From positions 8,596 to 71,362 of the forward strand of contig CAJUBY010000005.1 of assembly GCA_910585055.1 (NCBI GenBank): a stretch of 62,767 nucleotides of DNA, written 5' to 3'. The notes beneath the pieces were generated by a model that worked only from the letters and a program-made list of their open reading frames with translations, was not told where the DNA came from and did not search any database. Positions 26,053 to 34,056 of the stretch are shown in pieces. How positions within the stretch are numbered: position 1 is the first letter of the stretch; the number at the start of each line of letters is the position of its first letter. A program made the translations under genes and the position numbers. Source of the DNA: an uncultured Christensenella sp. GTDB lineage: Bacteria > Bacillota > Clostridia > Christensenellales > Pumilibacteraceae.

Positions 26053-26060
26053 GTGGATGT

Positions 26061-26082
26061 CGGTTAGCGATGGCTAACTAAA
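26061..26082 (+). promoter_or_regulatory. feo leader element, copy 2
   Basis: It shares 17 of 22 bases with the element at 25717. It contains the palindrome GTTAGC / GCTAAC (26063-26078) and ends GCTAACTAAA, shortly before the second feoA. It lies directly after the terminator. Confidence 0.45.
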
Positions 26083-26102
26083 AAAATTAAAGAGGAAATA
26101 TC

Positions 26103-26336
26103 ATGGAAAAAAAATTATCTCTGTTTGAATCGGGCGACGAAGGGACTGTGACCGCGGTAGGCGGAGAGGGGCGTGTGCGCAGACGTCTGTTCGATATGGG
26201 TATTACGCCGGGGGCGCGTATCGTCATGCGCAAAAAAGCGCCGCTTGGCGATCCAATAGAAATAACGTTGCGCGGCTACGAGCTGACGCTGCGCAAATCG
26301 GAGGCGGAATTTGTGACAGTCTACGTCGACAGCTGA
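26103..26336 (+). CDS. feoA: FeoA family protein (second)
   Basis: A 77-residue FeoA domain with the more canonical sequence of the two: EGRVRRRLFDMGITPGARI, then APLGDPIEITLRGYELTLRKSEAEFV. It is the usual partner encoded directly before feoB. The ribosome site is AGAGGAAA before ATG 26103. Tandem feoA genes ahead of feoB are frequent in Clostridia. Here the terminator-like hairpin upstream separates it from the first copy, so its level may depend on readthrough. Confidence 0.9.
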   Translation: MEKKLSLFESGDEGTVTAVGGEGRVRRRLFDMGITPGARIVMRKKAPLGDPIEITLRGYELTLRKSEAEFVTVYVDS

Positions 26337-26372
26337 CGCGGCAGTGAGTGTACCGATTACTGCGGAGGCAAG

Positions 26373-26426
26373 ATGAAAAAAAATCCGTTTGGGCGGCGGA
26401 AAGGTGCAGCCGCCAGGAACGAGTAA
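26373..26426 (+). CDS. Possible 17-residue basic peptide between feoA and feoB
   Basis: ATG 26373 has GGAGG five bases upstream (26364-26368) and opens a 17-codon frame ending TAA: MKKNPFGRRKGAAARNE. It is strongly basic with no hydrophobic segment. It lies in the 106-bp gap between feoA and feoB. There is no known family I can name; it could be a real small protein, a leader peptide or chance. Confidence 0.3.
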   Translation: MKKNPFGRRKGAAARNE

Positions 26427-26442
26427 AATTAAGGAGATATAT

Positions 26443-28734
26443 ATGAAGATAGCACTGATAGGAAATCCAAATTGCGGTAAGACTACGCTGTTCAACAGGC
26501 TTACGGGGAGTACGGCGCATGTTGGAAACTGGCCCGGAGTGACGGTTGAAAAACGTGAAGGCGTGTATAAGAGCAAGGGCAAAGACGTGAGCGATCCGGT
26601 GGAGATAGTCGATCTGCCCGGTATATATTCGCTGTCGCCTTATACGCCGGAGGAAGTCGTATCGCGCGATTTTATGGTCGACGGGTCGCCCGATCTTGTG
26701 ATAAATATAGTCGATGCGACCAATCTCGAGCGCAACCTGTATCTTACGATGCAAGTGATGGAAGCAGACGTGCCTGTACTTATCGCGCTCAACATGATGG
26801 ATGCGGTAGAGCGTGCCGGTGACAGGATAGACGTCGATAAGTTGGAGTCTGCGCTCGGCGTGCCCGTAGTTGCTATAAGCGCGTTAAAAGGCCGCGGTAT
26901 CGGAAAGCTGATGGAGAGAGCGCTTTCCGTCCCGCGCGAACGAAAAGGAGTTTCCGTTTTTACCGGAGAAGTAAAAGACGCGCTCGATACCGTTATCGAG
27001 TATTATAAGGAGCTCGACGTTTCTTCGCCACTGTTTCACGCCGTAAAGCTTTTGGAAAACGACGAGATAGAGCTTAAGAGGCGTAACGCCGAAGAAGTTT
27101 TAAAGCGCGCGACCGGAGGCGCGGATATCGAAGCGGCTATTGTAGACGAGCGTTATAAATATATAACGTCTCGGCTTGCGGTAGCAAAGACCAAGTCTGC
27201 CGCCGACGCATTTACAAGATCCGACCGTATCGACAAGGTGCTTACGCACCGCGTATGGGCGATACCGATTTTTGCGGTGATAATGTTTGCGGTGTTTCAC
27301 GTGACGTTTTCCGAAGATTTTCTGTACATAGGCGCATGGGCGAGTTTGGGCGGCGGACTGCCTGCCGTGTCCGATCTCGGTCTGTCGGAAGGCATGACGA
27401 CATTTGTCGGCATATTTTACGACGGCGCTGTATTTTCGCCGGGCGTGATACTGTTTAATATGTTCGACACTCTGTTCGGCACGATAACGGATGCAATAAG
27501 CGGCGCAATTTCCGCCGAATGGCTGTCGGGGCTGGTTGCCGACGGCGTGCTGGGCGGATTGTTCGCCGTGCTCGGCTTTTTGCCGCAGATACTTATGCTG
27601 TTTATGTGGTTCTCGCTGATGGAAGACACCGGTTACACGGCGCGTGTAGCATTTGTATTGGATAGGATATTCAGACGGTTCGGACTGTCCGGCAGGTCGT
27701 TTATGCCCATGATAATGGGATTCGGGTGCAGTGTGCCCGCTATGGTGAATACGCGCACGCTTGCGGACGAATACGAGCGTATAGCGACTATACGTGTTAT
27801 CCCGTTTTTTTCGTGCGGCGCAAAGTTGCCTATACTCACAGCGATAGCAGGCGCGATATGCGAATACTTCGGCGTCGGCAATGCAGATCTAATAACATAC
27901 GGTATGTATTTGCTGGGTGTTTGTACCGCTGTCGTCACCGTTGTGATAATGCGCAACACCGCTATGAAAGGCGAAATACCGCCGTTCATAATGGAGCTGC
28001 CGGCATATCACAGACCGCGTTTTGCCGGACTTATGCTGCATCTGTGGGATAAGAGCAAGCATTTTATCAAAAAAGCGTTTACGATCATTTTTGCGTCGAC
28101 CGTCATAATCTGGCTTTTTTCGCATCTCGATTGGGCGTGGAATTACATACCGGACGAACGAATGAACGGATCGATATTGGCATCGCTCGGTAAGTTTATA
28201 CAGCCTATATTCACGCCGTTGGGGTTCGGCTCGCAGCTCGGCGGCTACGGCTGGGTGTTTGCTGTCGCGGCTTTGACTGGGCTTATAGCCAAGGAAAACG
28301 TTATAGCTACGTTCGGAACTCTCGGCGCTTGTCTTATATCGATGGGCGCGAACGTGGGAGGTATTACGGGCGACGTGCTCATCGCCGACGAGGAAGGCAT
28401 TACTTCCGCCGTCGCCATGATAACCGCCACGGGCATAACCGTCCCTGCGCTCATAGCTTTTATATCGTTCAATATGCTTACCGTTCCGTGTTTTGCGGCG
28501 TGCGCAACGGCAAAGGCGGAGCTGCGCAAAGGCACGTTTTACCGTACTTTGTTATTTTGGATAATAACAAGCTATGTTACAAGCGCCGCCGTTTATACGA
28601 TAGGCGCATGGTGGTGGACCGTATTTATCTGGGCGGCGGCAGCCTTTGCGGCTACGACCGTTATCGTTCTCAACAACAAAGGCAAGATAAGGCTGTCGAA
28701 ACTTTTGCGAAAAAGCAAGGAGACAAAATCATGA
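26443..28734 (+). CDS. feoB: Ferrous iron transporter FeoB
   Basis: A 763-residue inner-membrane Fe(II) transporter with an N-terminal G domain and a polytopic core. G-domain motifs are GNPNCGKTT (7-15), TVEKREG, DLPG (57-60), NMMD (117-120) and SALKGRG. The helical spacer follows to about residue 260, then the paired gate regions GFLPQILMLFMW / MGFGCSVPA, IPFFSCGAKLP and EN(V)IATFGTLGA. ATG 26443 has AAGGAG upstream; the frame is open from 26389 but that extension is not family-like. Its stop overlaps the following Cys-rich gene (ATGA). Confidence 0.96.
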   Translation: MKIALIGNPNCGKTTLFNRLTGSTAHVGNWPGVTVEKREGVYKSKGKDVSDPVEIVDLPGIYSLSPYTPEEVVSRDFMVDGSPDLVINIVDATNLERNLYLTMQVMEADVPVLIALNMMDAVERAGDRIDVDKLESALGVPVVAISALKGRGIGKLMERALSVPRERKGVSVFTGEVKDALDTVIEYYKELDVSSPLFHAVKLLENDEIELKRRNAEEVLKRATGGADIEAAIVDERYKYITSRLAVAKTKSAADAFTRSDRIDKVLTHRVWAIPIFAVIMFAVFHVTFSEDFLYIGAWASLGGGLPAVSDLGLSEGMTTFVGIFYDGAVFSPGVILFNMFDTLFGTITDAISGAISAEWLSGLVADGVLGGLFAVLGFLPQILMLFMWFSLMEDTGYTARVAFVLDRIFRRFGLSGRSFMPMIMGFGCSVPAMVNTRTLADEYERIATIRVIPFFSCGAKLPILTAIAGAICEYFGVGNADLITYGMYLLGVCTAVVTVVIMRNTAMKGEIPPFIMELPAYHRPRFAGLMLHLWDKSKHFIKKAFTIIFASTVIIWLFSHLDWAWNYIPDERMNGSILASLGKFIQPIFTPLGFGSQLGGYGWVFAVAALTGLIAKENVIATFGTLGACLISMGANVGGITGDVLIADEEGITSAVAMITATGITVPALIAFISFNMLTVPCFAACATAKAELRKGTFYRTLLFWIITSYVTSAAVYTIGAWWWTVFIWAAAAFAATTVIVLNNKGKIRLSKLLRKSKETKS

Positions 28735-28961
28735 GCGCATTCGAAATAGCGGTATTGATATTGTTGTGTGTCGGTTTTGCCGCGGCGACGGGCGCTGTTT
28801 TATACGGTAAAATAAAAGGTAAAAGCGGCTGCTGCGATAACGGTACGTCAGACGGGAAGTCGAAAAAACGCGGAAAAAATGTTTGCGGCGGATGCTGTTC
28901 GAACTGCGGACTGTGTCGCCGAGATCTATCCGGAGACAAAAAGATAGACAATAAAACGTAA
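28731..28961 (+). CDS. FeoB-associated Cys-rich membrane protein
   Basis: The protein has 76 residues: one N-terminal transmembrane helix (FEIAVLILLCVGFAAATGAVL), a basic linker, then a Cys-rich tail (GCCDNG, NVCGGCCSNCGLC). This is the pattern of the FeoB-associated Cys-rich protein family, thought to assist ferrous iron uptake or handling at the membrane. AAGGAG precedes the ATG, and the ATGA overlap with feoB couples their translation. No terminator is obvious right after it. Confidence 0.85.
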   Translation: MSAFEIAVLILLCVGFAAATGAVLYGKIKGKSGCCDNGTSDGKSKKRGKNVCGGCCSNCGLCRRDLSGDKKIDNKT

Positions 28962-28978
28962 TTATTATTTGCAAACGA

Positions 28979-29007
28979 TTGACAAACTGTGAAAATTATT
29001 GTAATAT
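28979..29007 (+). promoter_or_regulatory. Promoter of the zinc-ribbon gene
   Basis: TTGACA (28979-28984), 17-bp spacer, TAATAT (29002-29007). It leaves a leader of nearly 90 bases before the gene. Confidence 0.65.
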
Positions 29008-29101
29008 ATTTATACAAGTTTTGAAAGTTAGCCGTTAAGTGCCTTAAACCTCTTTCCGTCAATTTTTAAAAGTTGAATCTTTAAAGGAGCGAGATCGCTA
29101 T

Positions 29102-29275
29102 ATGACGGACAAAACATTGGTTTGCAGAGATTGCGGCAAAGAATTCACTTTTACCGCCGGCGAACAGGAGTTTTACGCGGAAAAAGGCTTCGAACACGAG
29201 CCTACACGCTGCCCTGAGTGCAGAAAAGCGCATAAAGCGCAGCGCACGGCTATGCGTAACAACGGACGTAAATAA
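29102..29275 (+). CDS. Small zinc-ribbon protein
   Basis: A 57-residue protein with two Cys pairs, C8-x2-C11 (VCRDC) and C37-x2-C40 (RCPEC). Between them is the family core KEFTFTAGEQEFYAEKGF, and a basic tail follows. This is the common small zinc-ribbon type (zf-trcl-like) of Clostridia, probably binding zinc and possibly nucleic acid or ribosome; no function is established. AAAGGAG lies 12 bases before the ATG, a bit far. It is monocistronic, with a promoter before and a terminator after. Confidence 0.85.
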   Translation: MTDKTLVCRDCGKEFTFTAGEQEFYAEKGFEHEPTRCPECRKAHKAQRTAMRNNGRK

Positions 29276-29289
29276 ATTTACGGCTTACG

Positions 29290-29318
29290 GACCCGCTTAA
29301 CGGCGGGTCTTTTGTTTT
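29290..29318 (+). terminator. Intrinsic terminator after the zinc-ribbon gene
   Basis: GACCCGC (29290-29296), loop TTAACG, GCGGGTC (29303-29309), then TTTTGTTTT. Confidence 0.85.
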
Positions 29319-29334
29319 GTACTGCGGAAATCGC

Positions 29335-29363
29335 TTGAAAATCCTGCGCATATGTGTTATAAT
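29335..29363 (+). promoter_or_regulatory. Promoter of the flavodoxin-like gene
   Basis: TTGAAA (29335-29340), 17-bp spacer, TATAAT (29358-29363), about 70 bp before the start codon. Confidence 0.65.
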
Positions 29364-29435
29364 GATTTTAACTTGAGTGCCGTATGACCGCGTTTCGGTG
29401 TGTCGCGGCAGCCGCATTTAATATCGGAGCAGTAT

Positions 29436-30098
29436 ATGAAAGGTAAGTTACTTATAATCTTCAGATCCGCGCACGGCTATTCCAAACGCTATGTGGATAT
29501 ATTGGGCAATGCGCTCGGTTGCGACGCCGTGCCTTCCGACAAATTCCGCGGCGAAATGATACCGGGTTACGATAAAATTCTTTATATAGGCGGAGTACGC
29601 GGCAATGTAATAAACGGTTTTAAACACATTGCCGGTTATGTGGAAGCCATGTTCAAAAAACTTATCGTATGCGGCGTCGGTATGCGTCCGTTCAGCAAAG
29701 AAGCCGCGGATGCGGTAAAATCCGCGACTGTAAGCGTTGCGTACGAAAAGTTTATCCCCGTGTTTTATGTTCAGGGCGGATTCGACATGTCCGAGCTATC
29801 GCGGTCGGAGCGGCTAACGGTGGGCATGGCGGCGCGTCAGATAAAAATGTCTAATATTATCGGCGAGGACGAGACGTTTATATTAAATGCTCTCGTGCAG
29901 CCTTTCGACGAAGTCAAGCAGTCCAATATTCAGCCGCTTATAGATTATCTGGACGATAAACCGGTGGACGAAAAGCTGTATTCTCCGCCCGAGATTTCCG
30001 ATCCCAAGGAGATAGAAGAATTTTTCCGAGAACAGGAAAAAGCCGAAAATGCGCCGCTCGATAAAAAACGCGCGCTCAAAAAGAAACTTAAAAAATAA
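29436..30098 (+). CDS. Flavodoxin-like domain protein
   Basis: The protein has 220 residues. The N-terminal strand and loop (KLLIIFRSAHGYSKRYVDILGNAL) look like the FMN phosphate-binding start of flavodoxin-domain proteins related to protoporphyrinogen oxidase HemG. Alternating strands KILYIGGVRG and KKLIVCGVGM follow. The last 60 residues are a charged, probably disordered Glu/Lys tail. A redox role with FMN is a reasonable inference, not proven, because the phosphate loop is only loosely conserved. The start at ATG 29436 has GGAG upstream. It is monocistronic between a promoter and a strong terminator. Confidence 0.65.
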   Translation: MKGKLLIIFRSAHGYSKRYVDILGNALGCDAVPSDKFRGEMIPGYDKILYIGGVRGNVINGFKHIAGYVEAMFKKLIVCGVGMRPFSKEAADAVKSATVSVAYEKFIPVFYVQGGFDMSELSRSERLTVGMAARQIKMSNIIGEDETFILNALVQPFDEVKQSNIQPLIDYLDDKPVDEKLYSPPEISDPKEIEEFFREQEKAENAPLDKKRALKKKLKK

Positions 30099-30111
30099 GG
30101 TTTTTGTTTAC

Positions 30112-30145
30112 ACCCGTCCGTTATAGCAACGGACGGTTTTTTTTT
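30112..30145 (+). terminator. Intrinsic terminator after the flavodoxin-like gene
   Basis: CCGTCCGTT pairs with AACGGACGG (30114-30136) around a five-base loop and is followed by nine T. Confidence 0.88.
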
Positions 30146-30200
30146 GCTCCGCAAAAAAAGGTTTCGGCAAAAATTTTATCGAATTTTGACCGTAAAATAT

Positions 30201-30229
30201 TTGACATTGTCCGCACTATGATATATAAT
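30201..30229 (+). promoter_or_regulatory. Promoter of the XRE-cupin/pot operon
   Basis: TTGACA (30201-30206), 17-bp spacer, TATAAT (30224-30229): full consensus. Confidence 0.85.
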
Positions 30230-30230
30230 G

Positions 30231-30259
30231 CTTTTTGTTTACTAAATGTAAACAAAAAG
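30231..30259. promoter_or_regulatory. Perfect operator-like palindrome at the pot transcription start
   Basis: CTTTTTGTTTAC (30231-30242) and GTAAACAAAAAG (30248-30259) are perfect 12-bp reverse complements around TAAAT. The expected transcription start falls inside it, so a bound protein would block RNA polymerase. The likely ligand is the XRE-cupin protein encoded just downstream. Confidence 0.65.
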
Positions 30260-30293
30260 TTTAAGTAAAATTAACTTTACATAAAGGAGCAAC

Positions 30294-30848
30294 GTGGCGG
30301 ATAACGGTAATAACGAGACCATAGGATCGAAGTTGCGCGATCTGCGGTTAAAGAACGGACTTACGCAGGAAGAGCTTGCGGACAGGGCGGAACTGTCCAA
30401 GGGTTTTATAAGCCAACTCGAAAACGATCTGACGTCGCCGTCGATCGCAACGCTCATCGATATACTTACATTGTTGGGATCCAATCTTTCGAATTTTTTT
30501 TCGGACTTCGACTCGTCGCAGCTTGTATTTACGGAAGACGATTATTTCGAAAAAAGATCGGATAACGGCAGTGTTACATGGATAGTGCCCACGGCGCAGA
30601 AAAATGCCATGGAGCCTATAATCATTCAGCTGGAGCCGGGCGCGGCGACCGATGCGGATATTCCGCATGAGGGAGAAGAATTCGGATATGTATTACAGGG
30701 CAGAGTTCAGTTGACCGTAGGCGAACGCACGGCGACCGCGGCAGCCGGCGAAACATTTTATTTTTCGTCCGACAAACGGCATTTTATAAGAAACATCGGC
30801 AAAAGCACGTGCAGGGTGCTTTGGGTATCCTGTCCACCTACGTTTTAG
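30294..30848 (+). CDS. XRE family regulator with C-terminal cupin (PuuR-like)
   Basis: A 184-residue repressor-type protein. The helix-turn-helix occupies about residues 12-66 (LRDLRLKNGLTQEELADRA, LSKGFISQLEND). A cupin ligand-binding domain covers about 110-182 (PHEGEEFGYVLQGRVQLTVG, ETFYFSSDKRHFIRN). This architecture is common for regulators of polyamine uptake or breakdown. It is the first gene of the potABCD operon and a perfect palindrome overlaps its own promoter start, so it probably controls polyamine import and itself in response to a polyamine. GTG 30294 has AAAGGAG upstream. Confidence 0.88.
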   Translation: MADNGNNETIGSKLRDLRLKNGLTQEELADRAELSKGFISQLENDLTSPSIATLIDILTLLGSNLSNFFSDFDSSQLVFTEDDYFEKRSDNGSVTWIVPTAQKNAMEPIIIQLEPGAATDADIPHEGEEFGYVLQGRVQLTVGERTATAAAGETFYFSSDKRHFIRNIGKSTCRVLWVSCPPTF

Positions 30849-30874
30849 CGTATATCAGCAAAAAGGAGCTTTTT

Positions 30875-32389
30875 ATGGCGACTGTTACCAACGGAGAAAA
30901 ATTCGATAATATAATCGAGATCAAAAACGTAACAAAAGTGTTCGATGGGATCACGGCGGTGGATAACGTAAGTCTTGCCGTGCGCCGCGGCGAGTTTGTA
31001 ACACTTTTGGGTCCGTCGGGTTGCGGAAAGACGACTCTTCTGCGAATGATAGCAGGATTCGAACTTCCGACTTCCGGATCGATATTTTTGGAGAAACAGG
31101 ATGTTACGACTGTGCCGCCGCATCTGCGACCCATAAACACGGTGTTTCAAAAATACGCGCTGTTTCCGCATTTGAACGTATTTAAAAATATCGCGTTCGG
31201 ACTGAAGCTCAAAAAGATACCTACAGGCGAGCTGGATAAAAACGGCAAGCCTATATTCCGTAAATTCGGCAAAGACGAGATCGCCGAAAAGGTGGAACGC
31301 GTACTGAAGCTCGTTAATCTCGAAGCTTACGGATACCGCGGAATAACCGGACTTTCGGGCGGACAGCAGCAACGCGTTGCGATAGCGCGCGCGATAGTTT
31401 GCGAGCCGAAGGTACTGCTGCTCGACGAACCGCTCGGCGCGCTCGATCTTAAAATGCGCAAAGAAATGCAGTCCGAGCTTGCCGCTATGCACAAAAATAT
31501 AGGTATAACGTTTATTTACGTCACGCACGACCAGGAAGAAGCGCTTACGATGTCAGACAAGGTGGTCGTAATGACGGACGGCGCCGTACAGCAGTACGGT
31601 ACGCCCAAAAAGATCTACGACGAGCCTGCAAATGCGTTTGTCGCAGACTTTATAGGCGAGAGCAATATCCTTTCCGGCGTGATGAAAAGCGATTTCTGTG
31701 TCGAGTTCTGCGGTACCAAATTCAAATGTATGGATAAGGGTTTCGGCAAGGACGAGAACGTCGACCTTGTCGTACGTCCGGAAGACATAGCAGTAGACAC
31801 GAAAAAAGGCGCGCTTAAAGGCGAAGTCGTGTCCGCGGTGTTCAAGGGCACGTACTACGAAATGGAAATACTCGCAAACGACTATCAATTTACCGTTCAG
31901 AACACTTCGGAATATCTGCCCGGTACGGCTGTGTATCTGTCCGTCGAGCCGGACGGTATACATATAATGAAAAAACTCAAGACCGTCAACGAATTCGACG
32001 GAAAAGTTCTGTCTGAAAATACGCTCGAGATATGCGGCGGTGAGTTTGAGTTTGAAAATTCGCTTGGACTGGAGCGCGGCGACGAGGTGACTGTAAAGAT
32101 CCCGTTCGACAAGATAGATCTTACCGACGACGAGAACGACGGTTATGTCGGAGCAAACGTAACGCAGACGCTTTATAAAGGAAGTTACTATCAGGTACAG
32201 GTCTACACGGACGACGACCACGACTTTTTTATAGATACCGAAGACGAATGGGATATCGGCGATCGTGTGGGCATTAAGATAGCGCCGAGGGACATGACCG
32301 TAATACGCAAGTCGGACGAGCCCGAGAAAGTCGGGGAAGCATCCGACACGCAGGAGGATGCAAACGCAACGGAGGCGGATAATGTATAA
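30875..32389 (+). CDS. potA: Spermidine/putrescine ABC transporter ATPase, extended
   Basis: The ATPase of a polyamine importer. Walker A GPSGCGKTT is at residues 46-54; the Q-loop FQKYALFPH, signature LSGGQQQRVAIARA, Walker B LLLDEPLGALD and switch YVTHDQEEAL are all intact. At 504 residues it is much longer than the usual 350-380. After the normal TOBE region (ALKGEVVSAVFKGTYYEMEI onward) a second TOBE-like repeat appears (ANVTQTLYKGSYYQVQV). ATG 30875 has AAAGGAG upstream; the frame is open further up but overlaps the regulator gene. It overlaps potB by 8 bp. Confidence 0.93.
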   Translation: MATVTNGEKFDNIIEIKNVTKVFDGITAVDNVSLAVRRGEFVTLLGPSGCGKTTLLRMIAGFELPTSGSIFLEKQDVTTVPPHLRPINTVFQKYALFPHLNVFKNIAFGLKLKKIPTGELDKNGKPIFRKFGKDEIAEKVERVLKLVNLEAYGYRGITGLSGGQQQRVAIARAIVCEPKVLLLDEPLGALDLKMRKEMQSELAAMHKNIGITFIYVTHDQEEALTMSDKVVVMTDGAVQQYGTPKKIYDEPANAFVADFIGESNILSGVMKSDFCVEFCGTKFKCMDKGFGKDENVDLVVRPEDIAVDTKKGALKGEVVSAVFKGTYYEMEILANDYQFTVQNTSEYLPGTAVYLSVEPDGIHIMKKLKTVNEFDGKVLSENTLEICGGEFEFENSLGLERGDEVTVKIPFDKIDLTDDENDGYVGANVTQTLYKGSYYQVQVYTDDDHDFFIDTEDEWDIGDRVGIKIAPRDMTVIRKSDEPEKVGEASDTQEDANATEADNV

Positions 32390-33242
32390 CGGAAACAGAT
32401 GCGCAGTCGCTGATACCGCCGCGGGAAAGAACGCCGGACTTAAAAAGCTTAAGATACGCGGCGTAAAGCGTTCGGCTTTTGCAATGCCGTATTTGGCTTT
32501 GAGCGTGGTGTTCGTAGTGGTTCCGCTGTTTATAATGCTGTATTACGCATTTACCGACGGCGAGACGGGCGGAATGACGGGCGCTAATTTCGTACATTTT
32601 TTCAGTCGACCCAATATAATGGCTGTTTTGGGCAAGTCGTTTTTGGTCGCGGCGCTTACTACCGTACTGTGTTTTCTTTTGGCGTATCCGCTGGCGCTGG
32701 CATTGAGTTCGTCCGCACTCAATAAAAAATTCGTGCTTGTAATGCTGTTTGTCATGCCTATGTGGATAAACTCGTTGTTGCGGACGTATGCGGTAAAGAT
32801 AGTGCTGTATCTAATGGACATAACCAACGCATGGGTATCGGTCACGGTCGGCATGGTCTACGATTTTTTCCCGTTCATGCTGTTGCCGCTGTATTCGGTG
32901 CTGTCCGGCATGGACAAGTCGCTAATCGAAGCGTCGCAGGATCTTGGCGCGTCGCCGTTAAGAACATTGTTTACCGTGCGTCTGCCGCTTTCGCTGCCCG
33001 GGATCGTATCCGGCGTGCTTATGGTGTTTATGCCGACGGTGTCGACGTTTGCCATAACCGATGTTTTGGGCGACACGTCCACGTACATGTTCGGCAACAT
33101 AATCAATCAATGGTTCGCAAACAGCGGCGGCTGGAACATCGGATCGGCGTATTCGTTTATATTGTTGCTGCTCATCGCGGTAACGGTGGTGCTGGCAAAT
33201 AAGATAGGCAAAGGTCAGGCGGAGATCGGAGGTGTACTGTGA
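32382..33242 (+). CDS. potB: Spermidine/putrescine ABC transporter permease PotB
   Basis: A 286-residue permease with six membrane spans. The EAA loop that docks the ATPase is visible as EASQDLGASPLRTLFTVRLPLSLPGI (residues about 183-208), and the start of the membrane domain is FAMPYLALSVVFVVVPLF. ATG 32382 has GGAGG upstream and overlaps the potA stop. The N-terminal 35 residues are polar and cytoplasmic. It ends with GTGA, overlapping potC. Confidence 0.93.
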   Translation: MYNGNRCAVADTAAGKNAGLKKLKIRGVKRSAFAMPYLALSVVFVVVPLFIMLYYAFTDGETGGMTGANFVHFFSRPNIMAVLGKSFLVAALTTVLCFLLAYPLALALSSSALNKKFVLVMLFVMPMWINSLLRTYAVKIVLYLMDITNAWVSVTVGMVYDFFPFMLLPLYSVLSGMDKSLIEASQDLGASPLRTLFTVRLPLSLPGIVSGVLMVFMPTVSTFAITDVLGDTSTYMFGNIINQWFANSGGWNIGSAYSFILLLLIAVTVVLANKIGKGQAEIGGVL

Positions 33243-34039
33243 GCAAAAACGTAAAGACCGGTCTTATATGGAGTTTTGTGGGCGTAATGCTCGCCGCTAT
33301 GTACATACCGATAATAATACTTATCGTATTTTCGTTTACGGGCGCAAAGGCGCTGGGCGTTTGGGAAGGGTTTTCGTTCGAACTTTACGCCGATCTTTTT
33401 ACCAACAGCAGCATCCTTAACGCGTTTAAAAACTCGTTTATACTGGCGTTCGTATCGGCGCTGCTTGCGACGTTTCTCGGCACGACCGCGGCGGTCGGTA
33501 TATTTTACATAAAAAAATGGAAAAAGACCGCCGCTCAGTTTGTCGCCAACATCACGATGGAAAATGCGGAGATCGTGACGGGCGTAACATTTATGATGTT
33601 CTTTTTGGCGCTGCGGCTGCCTTACGGCTGGACGACGCTGATAATAGCGCATACCATGATAACAACGCCGTACGTGATTCTTTCCGTCACGCCCAAGCTG
33701 TCGCAGCTCAATCCCAATATTTACGAAGCCGGGCTCGACCTGGGCGCGTCTCCGCTGCGGTCTATGTTTACCGTGGTGGTGCCGCAGCTTATACCCGGCA
33801 TGATAAGCGGGTTCGTAATGGCTTTCGCTCTGTCGTTAGATGATTTTATAGTATCCAAGTTTGTCAACGGCAGCGTCGAAACGATCCCAGTATATCTGTA
33901 CAACGCGCTCGCCAAACGCGGCGCGGATCCTACGTTGCGCGCGCTGTCGTCGTTGCTGTTTGTTGCGATAATAACAGTGCTTATCGCGCTCAACGTCGTA
34001 TCCGCAAAACGGCGTAAACGCGCGCCGGTAAATGTTTGA
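33239..34039 (+). CDS. potC: Spermidine/putrescine ABC transporter permease PotC
   Basis: A 266-residue second permease subunit with about six spans. Its EAA loop reads EAGLDLGASPLRSMFTVVVP followed by QLIPGMISGFVMAFALSLDDF, the latter typical of PotC. The GTG start overlaps the potB stop in GTGA. PotB and PotC should form the membrane heterodimer of the importer. The gene is followed by potD after 17 bp. Confidence 0.93.
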   Translation: MSKNVKTGLIWSFVGVMLAAMYIPIIILIVFSFTGAKALGVWEGFSFELYADLFTNSSILNAFKNSFILAFVSALLATFLGTTAAVGIFYIKKWKKTAAQFVANITMENAEIVTGVTFMMFFLALRLPYGWTTLIIAHTMITTPYVILSVTPKLSQLNPNIYEAGLDLGASPLRSMFTVVVPQLIPGMISGFVMAFALSLDDFIVSKFVNGSVETIPVYLYNALAKRGADPTLRALSSLLFVAIITVLIALNVVSAKRRKRAPVNV

Positions 34040-34056
34040 ATGGGAGCGGAGACACT

